Below, in pieces: positions 20,142 through 29,372 of a DNA stretch of 64,000 nucleotides. Where the stretch lies: NCBI RefSeq assembly GCF_003711805.1, contig NZ_QXCP01000009.1:186001-250000 (forward strand), read 5' to 3'. Source of the DNA: Brachybacterium sp. EE-P12. Lineage in GTDB: Bacteria; Actinomycetota; Actinomycetes; Actinomycetales; Dermabacteraceae. Position 1 is the stretch's first letter. The number at the start of each line of letters is the position of its first letter. Made by a program: the position numbers and the translations under genes. The notes beneath the pieces were generated by a model. It did not search any database and had not been told where the DNA came from. It saw only the letters and a program-made list of their open reading frames with translations.

Positions 20142-20363
20142 TCACTTGTAGCGGTAGACGATGCGGCCCCGGTCGAGGTCATAGGGGCTCAGCTCGACGA
20201 CCACACGGTCCTCGGGAAGGATGCGGATGTAGTGCTGGCGCATCTTTCCGGAGATGTGCGCGAGCACCATGTGCCCGTTGTCGAGCTCGACCCGGAAGCG
20301 CGCGTTCGCGAGCGCCTCCGTGACCGTGCCCTCGACCTCGATCACTCCGTCCTTCTTCGCCAT
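20142..20363 (-). CDS. infA: Translation initiation factor IF-1
   Basis: The 73-residue OB-fold factor binds the 30S A site during initiation. The sequence is canonical: [13 protein letters not shown] at the start, the FRVELDNGH and [13 protein letters not shown] strands and [12 protein letters not shown] at the end. ATG at 20363 gives the standard length. The open frame further upstream to 20585 is noncoding. A candidate promoter lies about 235 bases upstream. Confidence 0.98.
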   Translation of the reverse strand: MAKKDGVIEVEGTVTEALANARFRVELDNGHMVLAHISGKMRQHYIRILPEDRVVVELSPYDLDRGRIVYRYK

Positions 20364-20597
20364 GCCTCCCCAATCTCCCGCCTCCGGCGATGCCGGGGCC
20401 GAGTTCCGCGTACTTGGTTCCTGGTTGCCCAGGCCCTGCTCATCGCCCGTCGGGTGACGGGGCGATGATCGACGAGGGTGGCGCCGAGGCAGGTCGTCGG
20501 CCTCTGCCGACGGTCCGAGGGACCGGGCGGACGAGGAGCGCGACGGGACTGCACGACCGCGCGTTCGCACGCACGATCGGAGCACACCCGATGGATC

Positions 20598-20603
20598 AGC
20601 CTA
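20598..20603 (-). promoter_or_regulatory. Candidate -10 box upstream of infA
   Basis: TAGGCT on the minus strand lies in the 294-base gap between map and infA. No -35 is evident. It would give a leader of about 230 bases for infA-rpmJ-rpsM. Otherwise I see nothing in this gap. Confidence 0.35.
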
Positions 20604-20657
20604 CACGCGCGGGCCCGCAGGGGCGAGGGTGCAGGCGATGATGCCGGTCACGTCCGT

Positions 20658-21494
20658 TCAGGAGAGCGGGTCAGGAGCGGCCGTGACACCACGCCGGGCG
20701 AGCTCGGCCGCTCCCCCGTCGCCGGCGGTCAGCACGAGCAGCCCCTGCTCGGTGACGGCGACGGAGTGCTCGGCGTGCGCGGCGCGGCCGCCGCCGGTCG
20801 CGCGCACGGTCCAGTCGTCGTCCTCGAGCTCCCAGTTGCCCTGGCCCTGGATGAGCATCGGCTCGATCGCGATGCACAGGCCGGGGCGCACGCGCGGGCC
20901 GCGCGAGCGGGTGCGGTAGTTCATGACGTCGGGGGCCTGGTGCATCGCGGTGCCGATGCCGTGCCCCCCGAAGCCCTCGAGATGGGAGAGGGACTCCCCC
21001 GCCGCCTCGGTCACGAAGTCCTCGATGGCGGCGCCGACGTCGCCGACGCGCTCGGCGCTCGCGAGCGCCGCGATCCCGGCCCACAGGGCCTCCTCGGTGA
21101 TCCGCACCAGGTCCTCGTCGCCGACGGAGCGGGCCCGGCCGACGATGTGGGTGCGGGCGGCGTCGGAGTGCCAGCCCTCGACGATCAGCCCTCCGTCGAT
21201 GGAGACGACGTCCCCCTCCTCGAGCGGGCGCGCGTCGGGGATGCCGTGGACGACGACCTCGTTGACGCTGATGCACAGCGTCGCCGGGTATCCCTGGTAG
21301 CCCAGGAAGTTCGGCGTCGCTCCCTCGTCACGGATCATCGTGTGGGCGAGGGTGTCGAGCTCGTCCGTGGTGACGCCGGGGCGGATCTGCTCCGCGAGCA
21401 TCTCGTGGACGCGGTGCAGCAGGTGCCCGCTGCGGCGCATCACCGCGATCTGCTCGGGGGTCTTCCACTCCACCCTCGGGGGCAGCAGGCTCAT
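20658..21494 (-). CDS. map: Type I methionine aminopeptidase
   Basis: The 278-residue enzyme removes N-terminal Met from nascent proteins. The metal ligands of the pita-bread fold are visible: Asp in SIDGG, Asp in GWHSDAARTH, His in GGHGIG, Glu in IEPML and Glu in HAEHSVAVTE. The start ATG at 21494 overlaps the adk stop (ATGA). secY, adk and map form a tight unit read from the secY promoter. Confidence 0.97.
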   Translation of the reverse strand: MSLLPPRVEWKTPEQIAVMRRSGHLLHRVHEMLAEQIRPGVTTDELDTLAHTMIRDEGATPNFLGYQGYPATLCISVNEVVVHGIPDARPLEEGDVVSIDGGLIVEGWHSDAARTHIVGRARSVGDEDLVRITEEALWAGIAALASAERVGDVGAAIEDFVTEAAGESLSHLEGFGGHGIGTAMHQAPDVMNYRTRSRGPRVRPGLCIAIEPMLIQGQGNWELEDDDWTVRATGGGRAAHAEHSVAVTEQGLLVLTAGDGGAAELARRGVTAAPDPLS

Positions 21495-22096
21495 CGGCTG
21501 CCGAGGGCCTCGCGCAGCGCGGCGGTGACCTCGTCGATCGAGGCCATGCCGTCGACCCGGCGCACCAGGCCGCGCTGCTCGTAGACGTCGATCAGCGGGG
21601 CGGTCTGCTCCGCGTAGACCTCGAGACGGCGACGGATCGTCTCCTCGGTGTCGTCGCTGCGGCCCTGCTCGGCGCCGCGCGCCACCAGGCGGCCCACGAC
21701 CTCCTCCTGCTCGACCACGAGCAGCAGCACCATGTCCAGCTCGGTGCCGAGCTCGGCGAGCATGCCGTCGAGCGCCTCGACCTGGTCGAGGGTGCGGGGG
21801 TAGCCGTCCAGCAGGAAGCCGTCGCGGGCGTCGGCCTCGGCCAGGCGCGAGCGGACCATGTCGTTGGTGATGGAGTCGGGGACGTACTCGCCCTTGTCCA
21901 TGTAGGACTTCGCCAACACGCCGAGCTCGGTCTGCCCCGAGACGTTCGCGCGGAAGATGTCGCCCGTGGAGATCGCGGGGATCGACAGCTCCTCGGCCAC
22001 GCGCACGGCCTGCGTGCCCTTGCCCGCTCCGGGCGGGCCCACGATGAGCAGGCGGCGGGCCGTGGGGGCGGAGGCGTCGGAGGAGGTGGTGGTCAC
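21491..22096 (-). CDS. adk: Adenylate kinase
   Basis: The 201-residue enzyme interconverts ATP + AMP and 2 ADP. It has the P-loop GPPGAGKGTQ, the AMP-binding STGDIFRANV and LDGYPRT segments, and a short LID (GRSDDTEETIRRR) without zinc cysteines. This is the short type typical of Actinobacteria. The start is GTG at 22096, which overlaps the secY stop (GTGA). It is translationally coupled on both sides. Confidence 0.97.
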   Translation of the reverse strand: MTTTSSDASAPTARRLLIVGPPGAGKGTQAVRVAEELSIPAISTGDIFRANVSGQTELGVLAKSYMDKGEYVPDSITNDMVRSRLAEADARDGFLLDGYPRTLDQVEALDGMLAELGTELDMVLLLVVEQEEVVGRLVARGAEQGRSDDTEETIRRRLEVYAEQTAPLIDVYEQRGLVRRVDGMASIDEVTAALREALGSR

Positions 22097-23397
22097 CGGA
22101 GAATCCCTTCGTAGTGGTGCTGCTGGAGCTTCGCGTCGATCTGCTTCACGGTGTCCAGTCCCACGCCGATGACGATCAGGAGGGACACGCCGCCGAGCGG
22201 GAAGTCCTGCGAGGTGCCCAGGTAGAACAGCGCGACCAGCGGGATCAGGCAGATCACCGCGAGGTAGACGGCGCCGCCGCTCTGGATGCGGTTGATGACG
22301 TAGCGCAGGTAGCGCTCGGTGGGCTTGCCCGCGCGGATCTCGGGGACGAAGCCGCCGTACTTCTTCATGTTGTCGGCGATCTCCTCCGCGTTGAAGGTGA
22401 TCGAGACGTAGAAGAAGGCGAAGAACACGATCAGCGCGGTGTAGACGACCGCGTAGATCCAGGAGAAGTTGAAGCCCAGCACGAGATGGCTGTTCACCCA
22501 CTGCACCCAGCCCGCCTCCGGGTCCCCGAAGGACGCGGCCATCTGCGGCAGCGCGAGGATCGAGGAGGCGAAGATGACGGGGATGACGCCGGCCTGGTTG
22601 ACCTTGATCGGGATGTAGGTGGAGGTGCCGCCGTACATGCGCCGACCCACCATGCGCTTGGCGTACTGGACCGGGATCCGTCGCTGGGACTGCTCGACGA
22701 AGACCATGCCGACCATGATCAGCAGGCCCACCACCATCACGAGGGAGAAGGTCAGCCAGCCCTTGAGCTGCCAGACCTGGCCGAAGGAGGCGGGGAAGCT
22801 CGCGGCGATCGAGGAGAAGATCATCAGCGACATGCCGTTGCCGACGCCGCGCTCGGTGATCATCTCGCCCATGAACATGATCAGCACCGTGCCGACGGTC
22901 ATGGTCAGCACCATGATCAGCAGGGTGGGGATCGACTGGTCCGGGACGAGCTCGAGGGTGCAGCCGACGAAGAAGTTGCCCGAGCGCACCAGCGTGATGA
23001 TCGTGGTGGCCTGGAGGACGCCGAGGCCGATCGTGAGATAGCGGGTGTACTGGGTGAGCTTGGCGGTGCCGGAGGCGCCCTCCTTGTGGAGGGCCTCGAA
23101 CCGCGGGATCACCACGCGCAGGAGCTGCACGATGATCGAGGCGGTGATGTACGGCATCACGCCGAGGGAGAAGACGGACAGCTGCAGCAGGGCGCCGCCG
23201 GAGAACATGTTGACCATGCCCAGCGCGCTGGCGCCCTGACCCGTGGCGGCCTGGTCCGCGCACATCATGACGTTGGTGGCGTCGAATCCCGGGGTCGGGA
23301 TGAAGACGCCGAGTCGATAGACGGCGATCAGACCGAGCGTGAAGAGGAGCTTCGCCCTCAGCTCGGGGGTGCGCAGCGCGCGCACGAACGAGTTCAC
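22093..23397 (-). CDS. secY: Preprotein translocase subunit SecY
   Basis: The 434-residue channel subunit has ten hydrophobic segments. Family blocks include IPTPGFDA, NMFSGGALLQLSVFSLGVMPYITASI (plug and TM2 region), GNGMSLMIF and the C-terminal loop PEIRAGKPTERYL. GTG at 23397 is chosen because AGGAGG lies nine bases upstream; the open frame to 23514 is not supported. SecY pairs with SecE, encoded at 58787, and SecG. The gene has its own promoter in the 153-base gap after rplO. Confidence 0.97.
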   Translation of the reverse strand: MNSFVRALRTPELRAKLLFTLGLIAVYRLGVFIPTPGFDATNVMMCADQAATGQGASALGMVNMFSGGALLQLSVFSLGVMPYITASIIVQLLRVVIPRFEALHKEGASGTAKLTQYTRYLTIGLGVLQATTIITLVRSGNFFVGCTLELVPDQSIPTLLIMVLTMTVGTVLIMFMGEMITERGVGNGMSLMIFSSIAASFPASFGQVWQLKGWLTFSLVMVVGLLIMVGMVFVEQSQRRIPVQYAKRMVGRRMYGGTSTYIPIKVNQAGVIPVIFASSILALPQMAASFGDPEAGWVQWVNSHLVLGFNFSWIYAVVYTALIVFFAFFYVSITFNAEEIADNMKKYGGFVPEIRAGKPTERYLRYVINRIQSGGAVYLAVICLIPLVALFYLGTSQDFPLGGVSLLIVIGVGLDTVKQIDAKLQQHHYEGILR

Positions 23398-23500
23398 CTG
23401 TTTCCCTCCTGGAGGTCCGGGGACGGGACCGATGCCGGCGCGGTGCGTCCCGGTGCCGCAGAGGCTGAGCGGCCGTCGGACCGGCCCTGGAATGACGACA

Positions 23501-23538
23501 GGGCACCGCGGCACAGAGTATTCTGCGCCGCGGTGCCC
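23501..23538. promoter_or_regulatory. 12-bp-stem palindrome overlapping the secY promoter
   Basis: GGGCACCGCGGC (23501-23512) pairs with GCCGCGGTGCCC (23527-23538), with a further four pairs inside. It lies 12 bases past the rplO stop and covers the spacer and -10 region of the secY promoter. It could be the rplO terminator, an operator, or both. Confidence 0.65.
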
Positions 23539-23543
23539 GTCAA
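23515..23543 (-). promoter_or_regulatory. secY-adk-map promoter
   Basis: On the minus strand TTGACG (23538-23543) and TACTCT (23515-23520) are separated by exactly 17 bases. This is a good housekeeping-sigma promoter and would start transcription near 23508, about 110 bases before secY. Confidence 0.65.
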
Positions 23544-23550
23544 AGAGAGG

Positions 23551-24009
23551 TCACGCGGTGGTGACGGACCCGCCGGCCGCCGCGATCTTCTGCTCCGCCG
23601 AGGCGGAGAACTTCTGGGCGGTGACGTCGAGCTTGACGCTCACCTCGCCCTGGCCCAGCACCTTCACGGGCTGGTTCTTGCGGACAGCGCCCTTGGCGAC
23701 GAGGTCCTCGACCGTGACGGCGCCGCCCTCGGGGAACAGCTCCTGCAGGGTCGACAGGTTCACGACCTGGTACTCGACGCGGAAGGGGTTGGTGAAGCCG
23801 CGGAGCTTCGGCAGCCGCATGTGCAGCGGCATCTGCCCGCCCTCGAAGCCGACGGGCACCTGGTAGCGGGCCTTGGTGCCCTTGGTGCCGCGACCGGCGG
23901 TCTTGCCCTTGGAGGCCTCACCACGGCCGACGCGGGTGCGCGCGGTCTTGGAGCCGGGCGCGGGGCGCAGGTCGTGGAGCTTCAGGGGGCTCTGCTGGGA
24001 ATCGGTCAT
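23551..24009 (-). CDS. rplO: 50S ribosomal protein L15
   Basis: The 152-residue L15 begins with a short extension followed by [13 protein letters not shown] and the Gly/Lys-rich [20 protein letters not shown] loop, and it has the family's C-terminal SAKLD-like strand. It binds 23S rRNA domains late in assembly. Its ATG comes one base after the rpmD stop. A strong palindrome follows the stop. Confidence 0.97.
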   Translation of the reverse strand: MTDSQQSPLKLHDLRPAPGSKTARTRVGRGEASKGKTAGRGTKGTKARYQVPVGFEGGQMPLHMRLPKLRGFTNPFRVEYQVVNLSTLQELFPEGGAVTVEDLVAKGAVRKNQPVKVLGQGEVSVKLDVTAQKFSASAEQKIAAAGGSVTTA

Positions 24010-24010
24010 G

Positions 24011-24190
24011 TCAGTCCACCTCTTCGAACGTCACCAGATGGGCGACGGCGCGGATCATCCCGCGGATCTCGGGGCGGTCCTCCTTCACCACGGTGTCACC
24101 GATGCGCTTGAGGCCGAGGCCGCGCAGGGTGGACCGCTGGCTCTGGGTGCCGCCGATCTCGGAACGGGTCTGGGTCACCTTGATCTGCAT
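24011..24190 (-). CDS. rpmD: 50S ribosomal protein L30
   Basis: The 59-residue L30 shows the standard [27 protein letters not shown] and [11 protein letters not shown] blocks. The ATG at 24190 shares one base with the rpsE stop (TGATG), and the stop is one base from rplO. It is therefore tightly coupled within the spc operon. Confidence 0.97.
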   Translation of the reverse strand: MQIKVTQTRSEIGGTQSQRSTLRGLGLKRIGDTVVKEDRPEIRGMIRAVAHLVTFEEVD

Positions 24191-24864
24191 CAGGCACCCA
24201 CCTTCTCGGCGCGCGCGGCGGCGCGGCCCTCGGCCTGGGCCCGCAGGAGCGCCGCCGGGGCGACGTTCTCGACCGCGAGGCCACGGCGCGCGGCCACGGC
24301 CTCCGGCTCCTCGAGCTGCTTGAGGGCGTCGACGGTGGCCCGCACGATGTTGATCGCGTTGGTCGAGCCGAGCGACTTGGAGAGCACGTCGTGCACTCCG
24401 GCGCACTCGAGCACGGCGCGGACCGGACCGCCGGCGATCACGCCGGTTCCCGGGGCGGCCGGGCGCAGCAGGACGACGCCCGCCGCATCCTCGCCCTGGA
24501 CCGGGTGCACGACGGTGCCCTGGACGCGCGGGACGCGGAAGAAGTTCTTCTTCGCCTCCTCGACGCCCTTCGAGATCGCCGCGGGGACCTCCTTGGCCTT
24601 GCCGTAGCCGACACCGACGGTGCCGTCGCCGTCACCCACCACCACGAGGGCGGTGAAGGAGAACCGACGGCCGCCCTTGACGACCTTGGAGACGCGGTTG
24701 ATGCTCACGACGCGCTCGAGGAACGCCGACTTCTCGGCGTCCTGACCGCGGCCGCGACCACCCTGACGGCCGCCCTGGCGACCGCCCCGCTCGTTGCTGT
24801 TGCTGGAGTTGTCGTCCCGCCGGCCGGAGGCCGCGGGACCGTTGTTGCGCTGCTGTGCAGCCAT
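24190..24864 (-). CDS. rpsE: 30S ribosomal protein S5
   Basis: The 224-residue S5 has an unusually long N-terminal extension of about 45 residues, rich in Gly, Arg, Asn and Gln ([16 protein letters not shown]), before the conserved [23 protein letters not shown] double-stranded RNA-binding domain. S5 affects translational fidelity and mRNA unwinding at the 30S entry. The C-terminal RGL-AVENVA region is also extended. ATG at 24864 is the first good start. Confidence 0.96.
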   Translation of the reverse strand: MAAQQRNNGPAASGRRDDNSSNSNERGGRQGGRQGGRGRGQDAEKSAFLERVVSINRVSKVVKGGRRFSFTALVVVGDGDGTVGVGYGKAKEVPAAISKGVEEAKKNFFRVPRVQGTVVHPVQGEDAAGVVLLRPAAPGTGVIAGGPVRAVLECAGVHDVLSKSLGSTNAINIVRATVDALKQLEEPEAVAARRGLAVENVAPAALLRAQAEGRAAARAEKVGA

Positions 24865-24901
24865 ATTCAGATCCTCTTCTCGTCCTGTGTCCGGGCGGCG
24901 G

Positions 24902-25294
24902 TCACAGCGCCAGGCCGGCCTCGCGGGCGCCGTCGGCGACGGCGGCCACGCGGCCGTGGTACTTGTTGCCACCGCGGTCGAAGACGACCGCGTCGATGCC
25001 GGCGGCCTTGGCGCGCTCGGCGACCAGCGTGCCGACGGTGCGGGCCTTGTCCGACTTCGTCGCCTCGGCGCCGCGGAGGTCGGCCTCCATCGTCGAGGCC
25101 GACGCGATGGTCCGGCCCAGCGAGTCGTCGACGACCTGCACGAAGACGTGACGCGACGAGCGGGTGACCACCAGGCGCGGACGCTGGGCGGTGCCGATGA
25201 TGCGACGACGCACGCGCAGGTGACGACGGCCGCGTGCACGCAGCTTGCTGCCGCGGTTGCCCTTGGTGTGCTTGAGTGCGTAACCCATGGTCAC
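24902..25294 (-). CDS. rplR: 50S ribosomal protein L18
   Basis: The 130-residue L18 binds 5S rRNA with L5. Conserved parts are [28 protein letters not shown] and the C-terminal [27 protein letters not shown] at 25294 overlaps the rplF stop by four bases, and GGAAAGG sits seven bases upstream of it. ATG at 25288 is the alternative. Confidence 0.96.
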   Translation of the reverse strand: MTMGYALKHTKGNRGSKLRARGRRHLRVRRRIIGTAQRPRLVVTRSSRHVFVQVVDDSLGRTIASASTMEADLRGAEATKSDKARTVGTLVAERAKAAGIDAVVFDRGGNKYHGRVAAVADGAREAGLAL

Positions 25295-25833
25295 TTACCA
25301 GCCTTTCCGGCCTTGCGGAGCACGACCTCGTCGGCGTACCGCACGCCCTTGCCCTTGTAGGGCTCGGGCGGACGGATCCCGCGGATCTTCGCGGCGATGT
25401 GCCCCACCTGCTGCTTCGAGATGCCGCTGACCGAGAACTTGGTCGGCGACTCCACGGTGAAGGTGATGCCCTGGGGCGCCTTCACCACGACGGGGTGCGA
25501 GAAGCCGAGCGCGAACTCGAGATCCGTGCCCTTGGCGACGACGCGGTAGCCCGTGCCGACGATCTCCAGCTTCTTCGTGAAGCCCTCGGTGACGCCGAGG
25601 ACGATGTTGTTGACGAGCGTGCGGGTCAGGCCGTGCAGCGCACGGTTCTCCTGCTCGTCATCGGGGCGGGAGACGAGGATGCGGCCCTCGTCGTCGCGCT
25701 CGACGGTCAGGGGCTCGGGCACCTCGTGGGTGAGCTCGCCCTTGGGGCCGGTCACCGTGACGGTGCGGCCCTCGATGGTGACGTTCTGGACTGAGGCCGG
25801 CACTGCGACCGGCAGGCGTCCGATGCGGGACAT
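25291..25833 (-). CDS. rplF: 50S ribosomal protein L6
   Basis: The 180-residue L6 lies near the factor-binding site of the 50S subunit. It has [11 protein letters not shown] at the start and the C-terminal signature [18 protein letters not shown] at 25833 gives the normal length; the frame to 25890 overlaps rpsH and is not used. It is 22 bases after rpsH. Confidence 0.97.
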   Translation of the reverse strand: MSRIGRLPVAVPASVQNVTIEGRTVTVTGPKGELTHEVPEPLTVERDDEGRILVSRPDDEQENRALHGLTRTLVNNIVLGVTEGFTKKLEIVGTGYRVVAKGTDLEFALGFSHPVVVKAPQGITFTVESPTKFSVSGISKQQVGHIAAKIRGIRPPEPYKGKGVRYADEVVLRKAGKAGK

Positions 25834-25855
25834 AGCTAGTGTTCTCCTCTCCCGC

Positions 25856-26254
25856 TCACCAGATGTAGGCGAGGACTTCCCCACCCACACCCTTCTTGGC
25901 AGCCTGCTTGTCGGTCAGGAGGCCGGAGGACGTGGACAGGATCGCCACGCCCAGTCCGCCGAGGACCCTGGGCAGGTTGGTGGACTTCGCGTACACGCGC
26001 AGGCCCGGCTTCGAGATGCGGCGGATCCCGGAGATGGCGCGCTCGCGGCTGTCGGAGTACTTGAGCTCGAGGACGAGCGACTTGCCCACCTCGGCCTCCT
26101 CCTCGCGCCAGCCGAGGATGTAGCCCTCTGCCTTCAGGATGTCCGCGATGCGGGCCTTGAGCTTCGAATACGGCATGGACGCGGTCTCGTGGTACGCCCC
26201 GGAGGCGTTCCGGATCCGCGTGAGCATGTCCGCGATCGGGTCGGTCATGGTCAT
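25856..26254 (-). CDS. rpsH: 30S ribosomal protein S8
   Basis: The 132-residue S8 organises the central domain of 16S rRNA and is the classic autogenous repressor of the spc operon in Escherichia coli. Features include [13 protein letters not shown] at the N-terminus and the C-terminal [25 protein letters not shown] motif. ATG at 26254 is preceded by GAGGAAG at a distance; ATG at 26248 would also serve. Confidence 0.97.
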   Translation of the reverse strand: MTMTDPIADMLTRIRNASGAYHETASMPYSKLKARIADILKAEGYILGWREEEAEVGKSLVLELKYSDSRERAISGIRRISKPGLRVYAKSTNLPRVLGGLGVAILSTSSGLLTDKQAAKKGVGGEVLAYIW

Positions 26255-26326
26255 GTCTGTTGCTTCTTCCTCACCTGGTTTCCCCCGCGCCCCGTGACGG
26301 GGAATGGGGACCTGTGGCGGTAGTCC

Positions 26327-26512
26327 TTACCAGCTGCTCTTGGTGACGCCGGGCAGCTCTCCGCGATGAGCCATCTCGCGGAGGCAGACGCGGCAGAGGC
26401 CGAACTTGCGGTAGACCGAGTGAGGCCTGCCGCAGCGCTGGCACCGGGTGTAGGCGCGGACCGCGAACTTGGGCTTGCGCTCCGACTTCTTGATCAGGGC
26501 TGTCTTCGCCAT
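26327..26512 (-). CDS. rpsN: 30S ribosomal protein S14 type Z (zinc-binding)
   Basis: The 61-residue protein is the short, zinc-containing S14. Cys pairs CQRCG and CRVC coordinate zinc, and the [33 protein letters not shown] segment is canonical. A zinc-free paralogue is often encoded elsewhere in Actinobacteria under Zur control. The gene starts one base after the rplE stop. Confidence 0.97.
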   Translation of the reverse strand: MAKTALIKKSERKPKFAVRAYTRCQRCGRPHSVYRKFGLCRVCLREMAHRGELPGVTKSSW

Positions 26513-26513
26513 A

Positions 26514-27086
26514 TCAGTTCTCCTCCTTGAAGGGGAAGCCGAGCAGCTTCAGCAGCGCGCGTCCCTCGTCGTCGGTCTTCGCGGTGGTGACGACCGTGAT
26601 GTCCATGCCGCGGACGCGGTCGATCTTGTCCTGGTCGATCTCGTGGAACATGACCTGCTCCGTGAGACCGAAGGTGTAGTTGCCGTTGCCGTCGAAGTGC
26701 TTCGGCGACAGGCCGCGGAAGTCGCGGATGCGCGGCAGCGCGGTGGACAGCAGGCGGTCCAGGAACTCCCACATCCGGGCGTTGCGCAGCGTGACGTGCG
26801 CACCGATCGGCATGCCCTCACGCAGCTTGAACTGCGCGATGGACTTGCGGGCCCTGGTGACCTGGGGCTTCTGACCGGTGATGGCCGCGAGGTCCTTGAT
26901 GGCGCCGTCGATGACCTTCGAGTCGCGAGCGGCGTCGCCGACGCCCATGTTCACGACGATCTTGGTCAGCCCGGGCACCAGCATGACGTTCTCGTAGCCG
27001 AACTGCTCGGTCAGCTGCGCCTTGATGGTCTCGTTGTACTTCGTCTTCAGACGCGGGGTGGGCGCCTGGGTGGCGGTCTCGCTCAT
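26514..27086 (-). CDS. rplE: 50S ribosomal protein L5
   Basis: The 190-residue L5 binds 5S rRNA and forms the central protuberance bridge to the 30S head. It shows [52 protein letters not shown] and GLTEQ-x-MFHEID blocks. A short Ser/Thr/Ala leader precedes the core. It begins one base after the rplX stop. Confidence 0.98.
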   Translation of the reverse strand: MSETATQAPTPRLKTKYNETIKAQLTEQFGYENVMLVPGLTKIVVNMGVGDAARDSKVIDGAIKDLAAITGQKPQVTRARKSIAQFKLREGMPIGAHVTLRNARMWEFLDRLLSTALPRIRDFRGLSPKHFDGNGNYTFGLTEQVMFHEIDQDKIDRVRGMDITVVTTAKTDDEGRALLKLLGFPFKEEN

Positions 27087-27087
27087 C

Positions 27088-27474
27088 TCAGATGTCCTTC
27101 CCGGAGCGCTTGGCGAAGCGGACGCGCACCTGCTTGGTGCGGCCGTTCTCGAGCTCGACGGTCTCGACGCGGTAGCCGACCTTGGTCGGCTTGTTGTCCT
27201 CCGGGTCGACCAGGGCCACGTTGGAGACGTGGATGGGGGCCTCGCGCTGCTCGATGCCGCCCGCGCCGCCGGCCTGGTTCGGCTTGACGTGGTGGGTGCG
27301 GCGGTTGATGCCCTCGACCAGCACGCGCTGGGTGTCGGGGAACACCTGCAGGACGCGACCCTGCTTGCCCTTGTCGCCGGGCTCGAGGCCGCGCGCGGCG
27401 GCCTTGTCCGAGTCGCTCGAGCGACCCGTGATGACCTGGACGAGATCGCCCTTCTTGATCTTCATCTTTGCCAT
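27088..27474 (-). CDS. rplX: 50S ribosomal protein L24
   Basis: The 128-residue L24 starts 50S assembly on the 5' end of 23S rRNA. The KOW motif ([27 protein letters not shown]) is followed by the [13 protein letters not shown] segment. A 20-residue insert ([14 protein letters not shown]) widens the first loop compared with E. coli. It begins one base after rplN. Confidence 0.96.
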   Translation of the reverse strand: MAKMKIKKGDLVQVITGRSSDSDKAAARGLEPGDKGKQGRVLQVFPDTQRVLVEGINRRTHHVKPNQAGGAGGIEQREAPIHVSNVALVDPEDNKPTKVGYRVETVELENGRTKQVRVRFAKRSGKDI

Positions 27475-27475
27475 G

Positions 27476-27844
27476 TCACAGCACCTCCGGTGCCAGCGAG
27501 ACGATCTTCATGAAGCGCTTGTCGCGCAGCTCGCGGCCGACGGGGCCGAAGATGCGGGTACCGCGCGGCTCGCCGTCCGTCTTGAGGATGACCGCCGCGT
27601 TCTCGTCGAAGCGGATGTAGGAGCCGTCGACGCGACGGACCTCCTTGGACGTGCGGACGACGACCGCCTTGACGACGTCGCCCTTCTTGACGTTGCCACC
27701 GGGGATGGCGTCCTTGACGGTCGCCACGATGGTGTCGCCGATGCTGGCGTAACGGCGACCGGAGCCACCGAGAACACGGATGCAGAGAATCTCCTTGGCA
27801 CCCGTGTTGTCGGCGACCTTCAGTCGCGACTCCTGCTGAATCAC
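27476..27844 (-). CDS. rplN: 50S ribosomal protein L14
   Basis: The 122-residue L14 forms an intersubunit bridge near the sarcin-ricin loop. It begins [17 protein letters not shown] and carries the family motif [19 protein letters not shown]. The start is GTG at 27844 with GGAGAA upstream. It is the first gene after the plus-strand interruption, so rplN onward needs its own promoter, which I cannot clearly identify. Confidence 0.97.
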   Translation of the reverse strand: MIQQESRLKVADNTGAKEILCIRVLGGSGRRYASIGDTIVATVKDAIPGGNVKKGDVVKAVVVRTSKEVRRVDGSYIRFDENAAVILKTDGEPRGTRIFGPVGRELRDKRFMKIVSLAPEVL

Positions 27845-28282
27845 TCGTTCTCCTATCGTCTCACCGGTTCTCTTCCCGCCCGCAGGAGCGGGCCGGCCGA
27901 GCCTGGCGGAACGGAATATGGACCATGCACGAGGGCGCCGTCGGCCGCTTGCACGACCGGGCGTCGCCGCCGACGGGCCCCGGGCACCAAAAAACCCTCT
28001 GCCGGACTCAGGCACTGGCGTGGTGAACGCGGGGCGTTCGCCTCAGGTGCGAGGTCTCCGGCGAGGACGGACCAGGTGTCCCGGATCCTGCCGCGGAGTC
28101 CGGCGCCTCCACCGCGAGCGGCGGGGGCGCAGTCCTCCGGCAACCGTCCTAGACTACGCGCCGCCCTCGTGCCTGTCACCCCTGCGGGGCGGGCTCGGGC
28201 GTGTGTGCTTGCTCTCCCGTCCCCGGCGCCCCCTCGCCCCGATCCGTCGCCGGACGGCGGGCGGAGAGCGTAGATTCGGCCC
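27845..28282. other. Noncoding gap upstream of rplN and of a divergent gene
   Basis: The 438 bases hold a 6-bp perfect hairpin (GCCCGC with GCGGGC, 27878-27893) close to the rplN start and a run of six A at about 27988 (T6 on the minus strand). The TANNNT box of the plus-strand gene is at the far end. I see no open frame with a start and ribosome site, and no clear -35/-10 pair for rplN. Confidence 0.5.
28271..28276 (+). promoter_or_regulatory. Probable -10 box of leaderless gene at 28283
   Basis: TAGATT is followed by CGGCCC and the ATG at 28283. This spacing predicts a leaderless mRNA. Confidence 0.5.
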
Positions 28283-28690
28283 ATGATCGACATCGACGTG
28301 GCACGCCGGCTGCGGGACGCGGGTCTCGCCTGGGAGCCGGCCGACGGGGACCTGTTCGCGATCGACAACGCGCAGCTGCGCGAGGAGTCGTTCATGCTCT
28401 CCTCGATGGTGGTCGAGGTGGGCAGGGGGCGCAGCGGCACCCGGCTGCTGCGCTTCAACGGCACCACGGAATGGGCGCTGGACTCCGTCGAGCAGGCCGA
28501 GGCCGTGTGGCTGCCGCGGGCGGACCAGCTGCGGGAGGCCCTCGGAGGGGCCTTCATCGCGCTGCGGCGCCGGGAGCACGGCGGGCACGTGGTCGAGCTG
28601 CGCCTCGCAGGCGGCGGCTCCCGGGAGATCGCAGCGCCCCGGGCGGAGGACGCGCTCGCGGGCGCGCTGCTCGTGCATCTCGGGGGCTGA
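28283..28690 (+). CDS. Conserved actinobacterial hypothetical protein
   Basis: The 135-residue soluble protein has no signal peptide or membrane segment. It starts IDIDVARRLRDAGLAWEPADGD, has an RFNGTTEWALDSVEQAEAVWLPR centre and an Ala-rich end. I recall similar short proteins in Micrococcales, sometimes labelled as CpaE/pilus-like, but I see no motif that supports that. It is coded against the ribosomal genes between rplN and rpsQ, splitting what is normally one transcript, and ends at a bidirectional hairpin. Confidence 0.75.
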   Translation: MIDIDVARRLRDAGLAWEPADGDLFAIDNAQLREESFMLSSMVVEVGRGRSGTRLLRFNGTTEWALDSVEQAEAVWLPRADQLREALGGAFIALRRREHGGHVVELRLAGGGSREIAAPRAEDALAGALLVHLGG

Positions 28691-28707
28691 CGTGCCTGCG
28701 CACAGCG

Positions 28708-28745
28708 GAAGGGCCGGCCCTCCCCGTGGGGAGGACCGGCCCTTC
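28708..28745. terminator. Bidirectional terminator between hypothetical gene and rpsQ
   Basis: A near-perfect hairpin (GAAGGGCCGG arm with CCGGCCCTTC arm, tip CCGTGG) lies between two convergent stops. It can end both the plus-strand gene and the S10 operon. Confidence 0.8.
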
Positions 28746-28782
28746 TCAGAGCTCCACGGCGGTCACGCGGACCGCCGACGGA

Positions 28783-29118
28783 TCACTTGGCGCGCTCGAG
28801 GATCTCGACCAGCCGCCACCGCTTGGACGCGGAGAGCGGGCGGGTCTCCATGATGAGGACGCGGTCGCCGATGCCGGCGGTGTTCTCCTCGTCATGGGCC
28901 TTGAAACGGCTCGTCTTGGTCGTGACCTTGCCGTAGCGGGCGTGCTTCACACGCTCCTCGACCTCGACCACGATCGTCTTGTCCATCTTGTCGGAGACCA
29001 CGTAGCCGCGCAGGGTCTTGCGGTAGGGACGCTCGGCCGACGAGGCCTGGGCGCCCTCCTTCGCGAGCTCCTCGACAGCCACGGCCTCGTTGGACTCGAC
29101 CTGATTCTTCTCAGTCAT
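28783..29118 (-). CDS. rpsQ: 30S ribosomal protein S17
   Basis: The 111-residue S17 has the OB-fold core ([58 protein letters not shown]) after a roughly 30-residue acidic N-terminal extension. ATG at 29118 has GAGG seven bases upstream. It closes the S10 operon here, with a terminator immediately after. Confidence 0.96.
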   Translation of the reverse strand: MTEKNQVESNEAVAVEELAKEGAQASSAERPYRKTLRGYVVSDKMDKTIVVEVEERVKHARYGKVTTKTSRFKAHDEENTAGIGDRVLIMETRPLSASKRWRLVEILERAK

Positions 29119-29138
29119 CTCTGTTCCTCGCTCCGGGG

Positions 29139-29372
29139 TCACTCGGCGGCGCCGGGCGCCTGACGGATCCCCAGCTCGCGCTCGCGCAGGATCGTGTAGA
29201 TCCGTGCGATGTCCTTCTTGACGGACCGCAGACGGCCGGAGCTCTCGAGCTGACCGGTGGCGTTCTGGAAACGGAGCTTGAACAGCTCGTCCTTCGCCTT
29301 CGCCAGTTCCTCGGCCAGCTTGGAGTCGTCCAGCTTGTCGAGTTCATCGGCGGTGAGCTTGGTCGCTGCCAT
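29139..29372 (-). CDS. rpmC: 50S ribosomal protein L29
   Basis: The 77-residue helical hairpin protein lies at the exit tunnel near L23. Conserved text includes [25 protein letters not shown] and [14 protein letters not shown]. Its ATG shares one base with the rplP stop. Confidence 0.97.
   Translation of the reverse strand: MAATKLTADELDKLDDSKLAEELAKAKDELFKLRFQNATGQLESSGRLRSVKKDIARIYTILRERELGIRQAPGAAE

Noticed and set aside
20364-20585. N-terminal extension of IF-1 or a small gene upstream of infA
   Set aside because: IF-1 is complete from 20363, and the upstream translation has no conserved character or ribosome site.
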